In this document: one piece after another, positions 46,670 through 55,371 of the stretch | Layout of the letters: each line of letters opens with the position of its first letter | Position numbering within the stretch: position 1 is the stretch's first letter | Assembly: GCF_003185805.1 (NCBI RefSeq) | Contig: NZ_QHJY01000183.1 | Location: 1 to 55,434 of the forward strand | Direction of reading: 5' to 3' | DNA length: 55,434 bases | Source: Caulobacter sp. D5 | GTDB lineage: Bacteria; Pseudomonadota; Alphaproteobacteria; Caulobacterales; Caulobacteraceae | Made by a program: the position numbers and the translations under genes | The notes under the pieces: generated by a model | Database searches by the model: none | What the model was told of the DNA's origin: nothing | What the model saw: the letters and a program-made list of their open reading frames with translations, nothing else

Positions 46670-46765
46670 GTAAAATCCCCGCGAAAGCGGGGACCCAGGT
46701 GTTTTATCGTCGAGCGCTGTGGGTTTCAGAAAAAGCCTGGGTCCCCGCTTTCGCGGTGATTTTAC
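46670..46765. repeat. Intergenic inverted repeat, family A copy 2
   Basis: Arms GTAAAATCCCCGCGAAAGCG plus GGGACCCAGG (46670-46698) and GCCTGGGTCCCCGCTTTCGC plus GGTGATTTTAC (46735-46765) match as a long inverted repeat and share the family core with 474-569. It follows bioB and could end transcription. Confidence 0.85.
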
Positions 46766-46856
46766 GGGTGAGGGTGAGCGACAAGCCCACCCCCAAGCTC
46801 GAGCATTTCTGGACGAAATTTAATCCGGCGGCGCACGCCGCTCGCTTGTCCCGGAG

Positions 46857-46880
46857 GCCCCGCAACCTATGGTGCGGGGC
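46857..46880. promoter_or_regulatory. Hairpin in the M16 peptidase leader
   Basis: Perfect eight-base arms GCCCCGCA and TGCGGGGC around ACCTATGG, 36 bases before the peptidase start. It also covers the potential upstream ATG (46869), which would not be accessible if folded. A role in translation control is inferred. Confidence 0.35.
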
Positions 46881-46916
46881 ATCTTCGCTTTTACGCGAAC
46901 CTATTCGGGGCCTTTC

Positions 46917-49670
46917 ATGAAGCTGTTCGCCTCCGCCGCCGTCGCGGCGTTGCTCCTCGCCAATCCCGTGCTGGCCCAAGCCGCGCCAAAGCCGGCCGCC
47001 AAGGTCACCGGCCAGCTGGCGCAGCTGCCCGAAGTCGACATCGCCTACACCAAGTTCACCCTGCCAAACGGCCTGACGGTGATCGTCCACGAGGACCACA
47101 AGGCCCCGATCGTGGCGGTGAACGTCTGGTACCACGTCGGCTCCAAGAACGAGCCCAAGGGCCGCACGGGCTTCGCCCACCTCTTCGAGCACCTGATGTT
47201 CAACGGTTCGGAGAACTTCAACGACGACTGGTTCAAGGCGCTGGAGAAGCTCGGCGCCACCGACATGAACGGCACCACCAACGAGGACCGCACCAACTAC
47301 TTCCAGAACGTGCCGACCGCGGCCCTGGACCAGGTTCTGTGGCTGGAAAGCGACCGCATGGGCCACCTCGTCGGGGCCATCGACAAGGCCCGCCTCGACG
47401 AGCAGCGCGGCGTCGTCCAGAACGAGAAGCGCCAGGGCCAGAACCAGCCCTACGGCCAGGTCTGGGACGTGATCACCGCCAGCACCTACGACGCCGACCA
47501 CCCTTATGGGCACACGGTCATCGGCGAGATGGAAGACCTCGACGCGGCCTCGCTGGACGACGTCAAGGACTGGTTCAAGAACTACTACGGCCCGGCCAAC
47601 GCCACCCTCGTTCTGGCCGGCGACATCACGCCCGCCGAGGCCAGGGCGAAGGTCGAGAAGTACTTCGGCGACATCCCCTCGGGCCCGCCCGTCACCCGCC
47701 AGAAGGCCTGGGTGGCCAAGCGCACCGGCAGCCAGCGCGCCGAAATGCAGGACCGCGTGCCCCAGGCCCGGATCTACAAGATCTGGAACATCCCGCAGTA
47801 CGGCTCGGCCGAGTCCGACTACCTGAACCTGCTGGGCGACGTGCTGGTCTCGGACAAGACCTCGCGGCTCTACAAGCGCCTCGTCTACACCGACCAGACC
47901 GCCGTCAATGTCGGCGCCGGCGTCAATGACAGCGAGATCGGCAGCCAGTTCATGGTCACCATCACCGTCAAGCCGGGCGGCGACCCGGCGGCGGTGGAAA
48001 AGGCCTTCGACGAGGAATTCCAGCGCCTGCTGCGCGACGGCCCCACCCCCGAGGAAGTGGCCAAGGTCCGCACGCTGAGCCTGTCGAACTTCGTGCGCGG
48101 GGTCGAACGGATCGGCGGCTTCGGCGGCAAGTCCGACATCCTGGCCGAAAGCCAAGTCTATCTGGGCTCGCCCGACGCCTACAAGGAGAGCCTGGAGCGC
48201 ATTCGCGGGGCCACGGCGGGCCAGCTGCAGGCGGCCGGCAAGGCCTGGCTGACCGACGGCGACTTCACCCTGACGGTGACGCCGTTCCCGACCTACACGA
48301 CCACCGCCGGCGTCGATCGCAAGACGATGCCCGAGGTCGGCGCGACCAAGGCCCCGGCCTTCGCCAAGCTGGAGCGCGCCACCCTGTCGAACGGGATCAA
48401 GGTGATCCTGGCCGAACGCCACGAGACCCCGCAGATCCGCATGGGCCTGCTGTTCGACGCCGGCCTCGCCGCCAGCGCCGGCGACAAGGCGGGCCTGACG
48501 GGCGTGGCCACCAGCATGCTGACCGAAGGCACGACGCATCGCGACGGCCTGACCATCAGCCGCGAACTGGCCCAACTGGGCGCGGGCATCGGCTCGGGCA
48601 GCGGCCTGGACTTCACCCAGGTGTCGCTCAACACCCTGACCACGACGCTCGACCCGGCCCTGGCGATCTATGCCGACGTGCTGCAGAACCCGGCCTTCAA
48701 GCCCGAGGACCTGGACCGGTTCAAGAAGCAGAACATCGCCGCCATCCAGCAGGCCAAGCAGAACCCGCAGGCGCTGTCGGGCCGCATCCTGCCGGTCCTG
48801 GCCTACGGCGCCGGTTCGCCCTACGGCCAGCTGACGACCGAGGCCTCGATCGCCTCGATCTCCCGCGACGACGTCGTGCGCTTCCAGAAGACCTGGCTGC
48901 AGCCGCAGGGCGCCACCCTGGTCGTGGTCGGCGACACCACCCTGGCCCAGCTGCTGCCGAAGCTGGAAGCCCAGCTGGGCGGCTGGAAGGGCGCCCAGAC
49001 CAAGTCGAAGCCGCCGGTGCAGGCCGCGCCCAGCAAGGCGGCGGTCTATCTGATCGACAAGCCCGGCGCCCAGCAGTCGGTGATCACCGCCGGCAACCTC
49101 GTGCCGCCGCGCGATCCGAAGGACCAGGCCGCCCTGGACGCCTTCAACACCCTGTTCGGCGGCGACTTCGTCTCGCGCCTGAACATGAACCTGCGCGAGG
49201 ACAAGCACTGGTCCTACGGCGCCGTCTCGGGCGTGCGCGACGCTCGCGGCTCGCGGCTGTTCCTGATCCGCGCGCCGGTGCAGACCGACAAGACCGCCGA
49301 GTCCTTCGCCGAGGCCCGCAAGGAGCTGACCGACATCATCGGCCCGCGTCCGGCGACCCCGGCCGAGCTGGCCAAGGCCCAGAACAGCCTGACCCTGTCG
49401 ATGCCCGGCAGCTGGGAAACCGGCCAGGCCGTCTCGGACTCGATCGGCGAGCTGGTCAATTACGACCTGCCCGACAGCTATTTCGACGACTATCCGGCCG
49501 ATGTGCGGGCGGTGACCGTCGACAGCGTCACGGCGGCGGCCAGGAAGGCGATCAAGCCGGACGAACTGGTCTGGGTGATCATCGGCGACCGCGCCGTCAT
49601 CGAGCCCAAGCTCAAGGCCCTGAAGCTCGACATCCAGGTGATCGACGCCGACGGCAAGCCGGTGAAATAG
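46917..49670 (+). CDS. M16 family zinc metallopeptidase (two-half, pitrilysin/PqqL-like)
   Basis: A 917-residue secreted peptidase: Sec signal peptide MKLFASAAVAALLLANPVLA, cleaved near AQA-AP. The N-terminal half has the inverted zinc motif HLFEH (H88, E91, H92) and a downstream glutamate in NEKR at 170. The second M16 half starts near residue 475 (ATLSNGIKVILAE) and lacks HxxEH, being the inactive clamp half as usual. Substrates of such clamshell peptidases are peptides that fit in the closed chamber. The ATG 46917 is chosen because the preceding residues from 46869 are not a signal peptide and lie in a hairpin. The gene ends beside a terminator-bearing repeat. Confidence 0.93.
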   Translation: MKLFASAAVAALLLANPVLAQAAPKPAAKVTGQLAQLPEVDIAYTKFTLPNGLTVIVHEDHKAPIVAVNVWYHVGSKNEPKGRTGFAHLFEHLMFNGSENFNDDWFKALEKLGATDMNGTTNEDRTNYFQNVPTAALDQVLWLESDRMGHLVGAIDKARLDEQRGVVQNEKRQGQNQPYGQVWDVITASTYDADHPYGHTVIGEMEDLDAASLDDVKDWFKNYYGPANATLVLAGDITPAEARAKVEKYFGDIPSGPPVTRQKAWVAKRTGSQRAEMQDRVPQARIYKIWNIPQYGSAESDYLNLLGDVLVSDKTSRLYKRLVYTDQTAVNVGAGVNDSEIGSQFMVTITVKPGGDPAAVEKAFDEEFQRLLRDGPTPEEVAKVRTLSLSNFVRGVERIGGFGGKSDILAESQVYLGSPDAYKESLERIRGATAGQLQAAGKAWLTDGDFTLTVTPFPTYTTTAGVDRKTMPEVGATKAPAFAKLERATLSNGIKVILAERHETPQIRMGLLFDAGLAASAGDKAGLTGVATSMLTEGTTHRDGLTISRELAQLGAGIGSGSGLDFTQVSLNTLTTTLDPALAIYADVLQNPAFKPEDLDRFKKQNIAAIQQAKQNPQALSGRILPVLAYGAGSPYGQLTTEASIASISRDDVVRFQKTWLQPQGATLVVVGDTTLAQLLPKLEAQLGGWKGAQTKSKPPVQAAPSKAAVYLIDKPGAQQSVITAGNLVPPRDPKDQAALDAFNTLFGGDFVSRLNMNLREDKHWSYGAVSGVRDARGSRLFLIRAPVQTDKTAESFAEARKELTDIIGPRPATPAELAKAQNSLTLSMPGSWETGQAVSDSIGELVNYDLPDSYFDDYPADVRAVTVDSVTAAARKAIKPDELVWVIIGDRAVIEPKLKALKLDIQVIDADGKPVK

Positions 49671-49680
49671 CTGCCGTGAC

Positions 49681-49849
49681 CCCCTCTCCCCTTGCGGGAG
49701 AGGGTGGCCTCCCAGAGGGAGGTCGGGTGAGGGGTCGCACCAACGCAAAACGCCGCGAAAGCCGATCAGCTTTCGCGGCGTTTTTGATGTCCGGGAGACC
49801 CCTCATCCGTCGGCTATCGCCGACACCTTCTCCCGCAAGGGGAGAAGGG
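49681..49849. repeat. Nested palindromic repeat, family C copy 2
   Basis: Same layout as the 19071-19234 element: outer arms CTCTCCCCTTGCGGGAGAGG and CTTCTCCCGCAAGGGGAGAA, middle arms GGTCGGGTGAGGGGTCGCAC and GAGACCCCTCATCC, and an inner near-palindrome. The flanks differ in detail from copy 1 (a GGCCTCC/GGAGG segment swaps sides), indicating independent shuffling of modules. Confidence 0.88.
49748..49785. terminator. Terminator hairpin inside the repeat
   Basis: ACGCCGCGAAAGCCGATCAG with CTTTCGCGGCGT forms a long stem, preceded by AAA and followed by TTTTT. It suits the M16 peptidase on the plus strand and, thanks to the A-run, also ptsH on the minus strand. Confidence 0.85.
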
Positions 49850-49854
49850 AAAGC

Positions 49855-50133
49855 TCAGCGCTCCTCGTCGAACCGGTTTCCCACCAGCTCCACCAGCGCA
49901 TCCACGGCGGCTTCGGCCTCGGGACCTTCGGCGGCGATGTCGATGGTCGAGCCGATGCCGGCGGCCAGCATCATCAGGCCCATGATCGAGCGGGCGTCGA
50001 CGCTGGAGCCCTCGCGGGCGACCTTGACCTCGGCGTCGAAGCCCGAGGCCAGCTTGACGAACTTGGCCGAAGCCCGGGCGTGCAGCCCGCGCTCGTTGAC
50101 GATCTCGACCGTGGCTGTCGCCGTTCGACTCAT
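49855..50133 (-). CDS. ptsH: HPr-family phosphocarrier protein (NPr-like)
   Basis: A 92-residue phosphocarrier. The active histidine is H18 in NERGLHARASAKFV and the HprK target serine is S49 in DARSIMGLMML, both in usual places. In alphaproteobacteria this protein belongs to the nitrogen-related PTS, receives phosphate from EI-Ntr and passes it to EIIA proteins, and can be phosphorylated on serine by HprK encoded here. Start and upstream EIIA stop overlap (ATGA), so the pair is translationally coupled. A terminator follows at 49748-49785. Confidence 0.95.
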   Translation of the reverse strand: MSRTATATVEIVNERGLHARASAKFVKLASGFDAEVKVAREGSSVDARSIMGLMMLAAGIGSTIDIAAEGPEAEAAVDALVELVGNRFDEER

Positions 50134-50534
50134 TTTTCTCCCGCCAGCACGTAGGAGGCCACGGAGATGTATTTCCGTCCAGCCTCCTGGGCATGGGCGA
50201 CGCAGGCGTCGAGGTCGTCGCGGGTGCGGACGCTGGCCAGCTTGATCAGCATCGGCAGGTTCAGCCCGGCGATGACCTCGGCCTTGGTCTGCTCCATGAC
50301 CGAGATGGCCAGGTTGCTGGGCGTGCCGCCGAACATGTCGGTCAGCAGAATGACCCCGGCGCCGTCGTCGACGGCGGCGCAGGCCTTCAGAATGTCCGAC
50401 CGGCGACGCTCCATGTCGTCTTCCGGCCCGATGCAGATGGCCTTCACCGCGGTCTGCGGCCCCACCACATGCTCCATGGCGGAAACGAATTCCTCCGCCA
50501 ATCGCCCGTGCGTGACGATCACGAGCCCGATCAT
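50130..50534 (-). CDS. PTS EIIA component, mannose/fructose type
   Basis: A 134-residue EIIA-Man-type domain with the phosphorylatable histidine H9 in IVTHGRLAEEF at the N-terminus and the ILLTDMFGGTPSNLA signature. No EIIB, EIIC or EIID partner is in the window, so it most probably acts as a regulatory acceptor in the nitrogen PTS cascade. It lies between hprK (75 bases upstream) and the HPr gene. In many alphaproteobacteria a rapZ gene occupies the gap between hprK and this gene, but here the gap is too small. Confidence 0.92.
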   Translation of the reverse strand: MIGLVIVTHGRLAEEFVSAMEHVVGPQTAVKAICIGPEDDMERRRSDILKACAAVDDGAGVILLTDMFGGTPSNLAISVMEQTKAEVIAGLNLPMLIKLASVRTRDDLDACVAHAQEAGRKYISVASYVLAGEK

Positions 50535-50609
50535 GCCTGGTCTCTCAAACGGGATCCCCTTCGCCCGAAACGGCAGGGAGGCGCCGCGCGGGCCGCCTTG
50601 ATACGCTTG

Positions 50610-51044
50610 TTAGGGAGCGACTCCAAGATGCTCCAGCATGCGTGCGATCTTCGTCGGAGCGGCGGGTTCGAGCGGCCACAGGTCGAAGACGGGTACGGAA
50701 ACGCCCAAAACCACTTCAAACCGGGGCTCGGGCAGGCGTTCGACGCGTTCGGGGGCCTCGACGCAGCGCACCACCAGCGTGATCTCGGCCAGGCGCAAAG
50801 CCGGCTCGGAGACCACGCCGAAGCCCCGGATCTCGACCAGACCGGCCAGAGGATCGGGCGCGCGGCCGTAGAGCCGGCCGTCGGAAGCGAAGGTCACGAC
50901 CCGATCATCGGCCACCAGGCGAAAGCCCGCCTCCAGGGTCCGCAGGGCCAGATCGCTCTTTCCCGCGCCCGAGGCCCCTTCGATCAGCGCCCCGCGCCAG
51001 CGGCCGCCGACCAGGCGGGCCACCAGCCCGGCGTGGCGGATCAC
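50610..51044 (-). CDS. hprK: HPr kinase/phosphorylase, short form
   Basis: A 144-residue catalytic domain of HPr kinase without the N-terminal domain of Firmicutes enzymes, which is normal in alphaproteobacteria. The P-loop is IEGASGAGKSDLALR (residues 21-35), followed by RLVADDRVV with the conserved acidic pair and IRGFGVV. It phosphorylates and dephosphorylates the serine of HPr. The start is GTG, overlapping the ChvG stop (GTGA), which couples the kinase to the envelope sensor. Confidence 0.93.
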   Translation of the reverse strand: MIRHAGLVARLVGGRWRGALIEGASGAGKSDLALRTLEAGFRLVADDRVVTFASDGRLYGRAPDPLAGLVEIRGFGVVSEPALRLAEITLVVRCVEAPERVERLPEPRFEVVLGVSVPVFDLWPLEPAAPTKIARMLEHLGVAP

Positions 51045-52702
51045 TCGCGGCCTCCATGACCGTGGCCGTGATTGTGATGGCCGTCGCGATGCTCGGGCAG
51101 CTCGACCACGAACCGCGCGCCGATCACCTTGCCGGTCTCGTCCTGGCGGTTCTCGGCGTGGATCCTGCCGCCGTGCGCCTCGACGATCTGGCGGGCGATC
51201 GACAGGCCCAGGCCCGAATTGCCGCCGAACGCCCGGCCCTTGGGCCGCGAGGTGTAGAAGCGCTCGAAGATGGTCTCCAGATTGTCGGCCGGGATGCCCG
51301 GGCCGTCGTCCTCGACCGTCGTGGTCAGTCGGCCGTTCTGGCGGACCAGACCGACCCGCACCTCGCCGTCGCCGGCGCTGAACGAGCGGGCGTTGTCGAT
51401 CAGGTTGCGGAACACCTGGCCCACGGGGATCTCCCGCGCCAGCACCCGGACCGGACCGGTCGGCAGGCCAGCCAGCACGACGCGGACGCTGAACGGCGGC
51501 TCCTCGCCGCGCACCTGGCCCTGATAGATGGCCGTCGTCTCGGTCAGCAGGCGGGCCAGGTCGATCGGCCGCGGCGCCTCGCGCGACAGCTCCGCATCGA
51601 GCCTGGAGGCGTTGGAGATGTCAGTGACCAGGCGATCCAGTCGCCCGACGTCCTGCTGCAGGATGCCGAGCAGGCGCTGGCGGGCCTTGGGCTCGGTGAC
51701 GAGGTCCAGGGTCTCGATGGCCGAACGGATCGAGGTCAGGGGGTTCTTGATCTCGTGGGCCACGTCGGCGGCGAACCGCTCGATGGCCCCCATCCGCTCG
51801 GACAGGGCCTCGGTCATTTCTTCAAGAGATCGAGAAAGGTCGCCGATCTCGTCGTTGCGGCGCGAGATGTCGGGCAGGCTGATGGCTCGCGCGCCCTCCA
51901 GGCGCACGTGGTCGGCGGCCCGCGCCATGCGCAACACCGGCTGGGCCACCAGGCGGTGCAGCAGCACGCTGGAGACCAGCACCGCGCCCACGGCCACCAG
52001 CACGAAGGGCAGCAGGGCCTTGCGCTCGGCGGTGATGATCTCGTCGACGTCGCCGGCCTCGACGGTCAGGACGCCCAGAACCGCGCGGACGTGCTGGATC
52101 GGGATCGACACCGACACCACCCGCTCGCCGTTCTCGGCCACGCGCTGCTGCTTGACCGTCTCGCCCATGCGGGCGCGGGCGATCTCCTGCTCGAACTCGG
52201 CGCGGGCGCGCTCCAGGGCGCGGGGCTTGGCGTCCTTGTCCTGCAACGACAGCCGGAAGCCGTTGTCGCCGGCCTTGCGGGCGGGCGGCAGCACCTTCCA
52301 CTCGACGCGGTCCTCGACGAGGTAGGAGTCGGCCAGCAGACGGCCCTGGCCGTCATAGAGGCGGGCGCGCTGCGAATGGCCGGCGAAGAAGGATTGCAGG
52401 ATGTCGTTGGCCGCCGCCACGTCGAGCGCCGGCTCGGGCTCGCCCACGGTGGCGGCCCGTTCGATGATGTTGGCGATCAGCTCGCCCTGGGTGCTGAGGC
52501 TGTCGATCCGCGCGTTGATCAGGCCGTTGCGCAGCTCGTTGAGCACCAGGGCCCCGACCACCAGGATGGCCAGGGCCAGCAGGTTCAGGCCGATGATCAG
52601 CCGCCCCAGCCGCGAAGCGCGCGGCCAGGCCAGCCGGCGCCGTTCGCGCGGCGCCGGTTCGGGACCCGGCTCAGGCCTCGCGGTAGCGGTAGCCGACGCC
52701 AT
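51041..52702 (-). CDS. chvG: Sensor histidine kinase ChvG
   Basis: A 553-residue membrane sensor. Domain order: basic cytoplasmic N-terminus, first helix [20 protein letters not shown], an approximately 200-residue periplasmic domain, second helix ([20 protein letters not shown]), HAMP ([15 protein letters not shown]), the H-box [18 protein letters not shown], the N-box [11 protein letters not shown], and [10 protein letters not shown] and [18 protein letters not shown] in the ATPase domain. ChvG responds to acid, osmotic and cell-wall stress in alphaproteobacteria, and phosphorylates ChvI. The C-terminus is unusual: a histidine-rich [10 protein letters not shown] tail. The chosen start overlaps chvI by 32 bases. 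Confidence 0.94.
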   Translation of the reverse strand: MASATATARPEPGPEPAPRERRRLAWPRASRLGRLIIGLNLLALAILVVGALVLNELRNGLINARIDSLSTQGELIANIIERAATVGEPEPALDVAAANDILQSFFAGHSQRARLYDGQGRLLADSYLVEDRVEWKVLPPARKAGDNGFRLSLQDKDAKPRALERARAEFEQEIARARMGETVKQQRVAENGERVVSVSIPIQHVRAVLGVLTVEAGDVDEIITAERKALLPFVLVAVGAVLVSSVLLHRLVAQPVLRMARAADHVRLEGARAISLPDISRRNDEIGDLSRSLEEMTEALSERMGAIERFAADVAHEIKNPLTSIRSAIETLDLVTEPKARQRLLGILQQDVGRLDRLVTDISNASRLDAELSREAPRPIDLARLLTETTAIYQGQVRGEEPPFSVRVVLAGLPTGPVRVLAREIPVGQVFRNLIDNARSFSAGDGEVRVGLVRQNGRLTTTVEDDGPGIPADNLETIFERFYTSRPKGRAFGGNSGLGLSIARQIVEAHGGRIHAENRQDETGKVIGARFVVELPEHRDGHHNHGHGHGGRE

Positions 52703-53381
52703 ACAGGGTTTCGATGGAATCGAACTCGGGGTCCACCTGGCGGAACTTCTTGCGCATCCGCTTGATGTGGCTGTCGATGGTGCGGTCGTCGACATAGACC
52801 TGATCGTCGTAGGCGGCGTCCATCAGGTTGTCGCGGCTCTTCACGAAGCCGGGACGCTGGGCCAGCGATTGCAGCAGCAGGAACTCGGTGACCGTCAGGC
52901 GCACCGGCTTGCCGTCCCACAGGCTGTCGTGGCGGGCCGGGTCGAGCGTCAGCTTGCCGCGCTTCATCATCTTCGAGCCGGCGGCGCCGGCGGCCGGGGC
53001 CGCGGGATCCTCCTCCTCGGGACGGGCGCGACGCAGCACGGCCTTCACCCGTTCCAGCAGCAGGCGCTGGCTGAACGGCTTGTGCATGTAGTCGTCGGCG
53101 CCGAGGTTGAAGCCGAGGATCTCGTCGATCTCGTCGTCCTTCGAGGTCAGCATGATGACAGGCGTCTCGGACGACTGGCGCAGGCGGCGCAGCACTTCCA
53201 TGCCGTCCATGCGCGGCATCTTGACGTCCAGGATGACGAGGTCGGGCGGATTGCTTTCCACCGCCTCGAGCCCGGAGACGCCGTCGTAATAGGCCTTCAC
53301 CGTGTGGCCATGGCTCTCCAGGGCCAGAGAGACCGAAGCAACGATGTTTTCGTCGTCGTCGATGAGCGTGATCTCGGCCAA
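52671..53381 (-). CDS. chvI: Response regulator ChvI
   Basis: A 236-residue OmpR-type transcription factor. The receiver domain shows the acidic pocket LIDDDENI, the phosphorylated D52 in [14 protein letters not shown] and K at VIMLTSKDD, and the winged-helix DNA-binding domain is from [19 protein letters not shown] to the closing [15 protein letters not shown]. It is the partner of ChvG. The translation start is TTG at 53381, 10 bases after GGAGG (53392-53396), with no closer ATG that keeps the receiver fold intact; this unusual start may limit its level. Confidence 0.94.
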   Translation of the reverse strand: MAEITLIDDDENIVASVSLALESHGHTVKAYYDGVSGLEAVESNPPDLVILDVKMPRMDGMEVLRRLRQSSETPVIMLTSKDDEIDEILGFNLGADDYMHKPFSQRLLLERVKAVLRRARPEEEDPAAPAAGAAGSKMMKRGKLTLDPARHDSLWDGKPVRLTVTEFLLLQSLAQRPGFVKSRDNLMDAAYDDQVYVDDRTIDSHIKRMRKKFRQVDPEFDSIETLYGVGYRYREA

Positions 53382-53658
53382 GCCGTGTAATCCTCCGAAA
53401 ATCCGTGGGCCGATCCTATCGACCCTGGCGCTCCGCTACAACGCACGGAGCAGCCAAGCTTTCCATCCGGCCTTTTCTAACCCTATTGCGGCCGGGGCGT
53501 GGCGGGCTTGGACACACATGAGGCGTCGATCCGCCGCGCCGATACCAAGCCCGATACGAAGCCCAATACGAAGAAAGCGCAAAACACCGGTCTTGGCCCC
53601 TCAACCTCGCCTTAAGGTCTCGTACGCCATAGTCGAGTCTCAGGAGCCCCATCAGCCC
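53382..53658. other. Intergenic region with tandem 12-base repeats
   Basis: This 277-base gap lies between divergent chvI and the following unknown gene. It includes three consecutive 12-mers at 53541-53576 (GATACCAAGCCC, GATACGAAGCCC, AATACGAAGAAA) and a less GC-rich patch around 53465-53490. No ORF with family similarity was found; a 38-codon frame from GTG 53499 is the only one of note. Confidence 0.5.
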
Positions 53659-55365
53659 ATGAGCGACCAGGTCCATTACGAGCTATTCGTGCGCCGCAAG
53701 GTCGGCGCGCAATGGACTCTGGACATGGCCACCGAGGTCCGCAGCCACGCCCTGGCCCAGGCCGAGGAGGTTCTGAACTCGGGGCGCGCCGTCGCCGTGC
53801 GGGTTTCGAAAGAGACCCTGGACCCCGAAACCCGCGAATATCGCTCCATCTCGATCTTCACCAAGGGCATGGTCGACGGCGGCAAGCCGAAGAAGCCGGT
53901 GGAAGAGATGGAGCCGCTGTGCGTGCAGCCGGCCGACCTCTACACGGCCCACGCCCGCGACCGCATCGGCCGCCTGCTGGAAAGCTGGCTGCACCGCCAC
54001 AAGGCCACGCCCTTCGAGCTGCTGCACCGGCCCGACCTGGTCGAGAAGCTGGAAGCCTCCGGCACCGACCTGCAGCACGCCCTGCAGAAGATCGCCATTC
54101 CCGAGGCCGAGGCCCGGGGCATGTCGGTCCACGAGCTGATCCGCAATTTCCAGGGCCTGGTCGAGCGCTCGGTCGCCAACCTGATGAAGGCCTTCAAGAA
54201 GGGCCAGCTGCCGGACCTCGACAAGGAAGGCTTCGCCAAAGCCGCCGAGCGCCTGGCCGCCGACCCCGACCGCGCCTTCCTGCTGGGGGCCGGCGTCGCC
54301 GCCTCGATCGCCCCGGCCAAGGACTGGAGCGAGAAGATCGCCCGCCTGCTCGACCTGGCCGACGCCGCGCCGGCCGAGCCCAAGGCCCGCGCCGCCGCCC
54401 TGGCCGCCATCGAGACCCCTCTGGCCGAGATCATCGGCTCCAAGGCCGGCATGGCCGACCTGCTCAACACCGCCGACGACCTGGGCGCCACCCTGGCCGC
54501 CATGACCCGCCTGGCCGGCGGGGCGCAGGTCGAGGCGCTGATCCGGATCGAGGCCAGCGTCCGGGCCTGCATGCCCGAGCTGTCCGGCACGGCCAAGCGC
54601 CTGGGCCAGTGGCTGACCGGCGACACCTTCCCCACCGTCCGCGCCTCGATCGCCCGCCGGGTGCTCAAGGAGCTGAACGGCGTGCGCCGCCTGAAGCCGA
54701 CCGACGCCGAAAGCGAGATCGAGCACCTGCGGGCCCTGGCCATGGGCCTGACGGCCGCCGCCGGCCGCATCCTGCCGGCCGAAGACATCACCGCGGCCTT
54801 CACCACCCGTTCCAAGACCCTGCTCAACGGCGACTTCATCGAAAGCCTGCTGGGCCGCGACCGCTCGGCGCGCGAAGAGATCGTCATGCTGATCCGCCTG
54901 GCCGAGAACGTCATGGGCGCGGTCAACAAGCGCCACGCCGCCCGCTGGCTGTCGGCCAACATCCAGGCGATGCGCTTCGAGAAGGAGATGCGCCAGGGTC
55001 CCGACACCCCGTCGGTGAAGCTGGCCGCCCTGGCGGCGCTGCAGAAGTCGCTGATCCGCTCGGGCCTGGTGCCCGAGGACTACCAGCCGCTGTGCGCCAA
55101 GCTGGGCGACGTGGGCGGCATGGTCGAGGCCGACGCCCGCCTGCTGTCGCTGCTGGTCCGTGCGCCCGCGCCCCTGCCCCAGCGCCTGGCCCTGCTGGCC
55201 CGCCTGGCCACCGGCGAGGCCGGTCCCACCGGCCCGGTCGCCGACCGCGCCCGCATCGAGGCCCTGAAACTGGCCCGCGCCCCCGAAGCCCGCGAGGCCC
55301 TGGCGGCCAGTCCGGAGACGCTGGACCTGCTCAAGGGCCTGGTGCAGCAGCAACAGGCGGCCTGA
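53659..55365 (+). CDS. Unknown 568-residue, mostly helical protein
   Basis: A cytoplasmic protein of 568 residues without signal peptide or membrane helices. It begins MSDQVHYELFVRRKVGAQWT with an alpha/beta start (residues 1-75, including EEVLNSGRAVAVRVSKETLD) and then becomes almost wholly helical, with many Ala/Leu-rich helices. No enzymatic motif is visible. AGGAG lies about eleven bases before the ATG. It is divergent from chvI, so the pair may share control by ChvI. An upstream in-frame extension to 53302 crosses the intergenic repeats and chvI, so I reject it. I do not recognise a family. Confidence 0.8.
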   Translation: MSDQVHYELFVRRKVGAQWTLDMATEVRSHALAQAEEVLNSGRAVAVRVSKETLDPETREYRSISIFTKGMVDGGKPKKPVEEMEPLCVQPADLYTAHARDRIGRLLESWLHRHKATPFELLHRPDLVEKLEASGTDLQHALQKIAIPEAEARGMSVHELIRNFQGLVERSVANLMKAFKKGQLPDLDKEGFAKAAERLAADPDRAFLLGAGVAASIAPAKDWSEKIARLLDLADAAPAEPKARAAALAAIETPLAEIIGSKAGMADLLNTADDLGATLAAMTRLAGGAQVEALIRIEASVRACMPELSGTAKRLGQWLTGDTFPTVRASIARRVLKELNGVRRLKPTDAESEIEHLRALAMGLTAAAGRILPAEDITAAFTTRSKTLLNGDFIESLLGRDRSAREEIVMLIRLAENVMGAVNKRHAARWLSANIQAMRFEKEMRQGPDTPSVKLAALAALQKSLIRSGLVPEDYQPLCAKLGDVGGMVEADARLLSLLVRAPAPLPQRLALLARLATGEAGPTGPVADRARIEALKLARAPEAREALAASPETLDLLKGLVQQQQAA

Positions 55366-55371
55366 CCCGGA

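Noticed and set aside
46704-49748. A 1014-codon minus-strand frame opposite the M16 peptidase
   Set aside because: It lies wholly against a well-supported peptidase and shows no domain; such long frames are expected in GC-rich DNA.
53499-53615. A 38-codon frame starting GTG with DTKP repeats
   Set aside because: No ribosome-binding site and the repetitive part is explained by the tandem 12-mers; kept only as a repeat observation.
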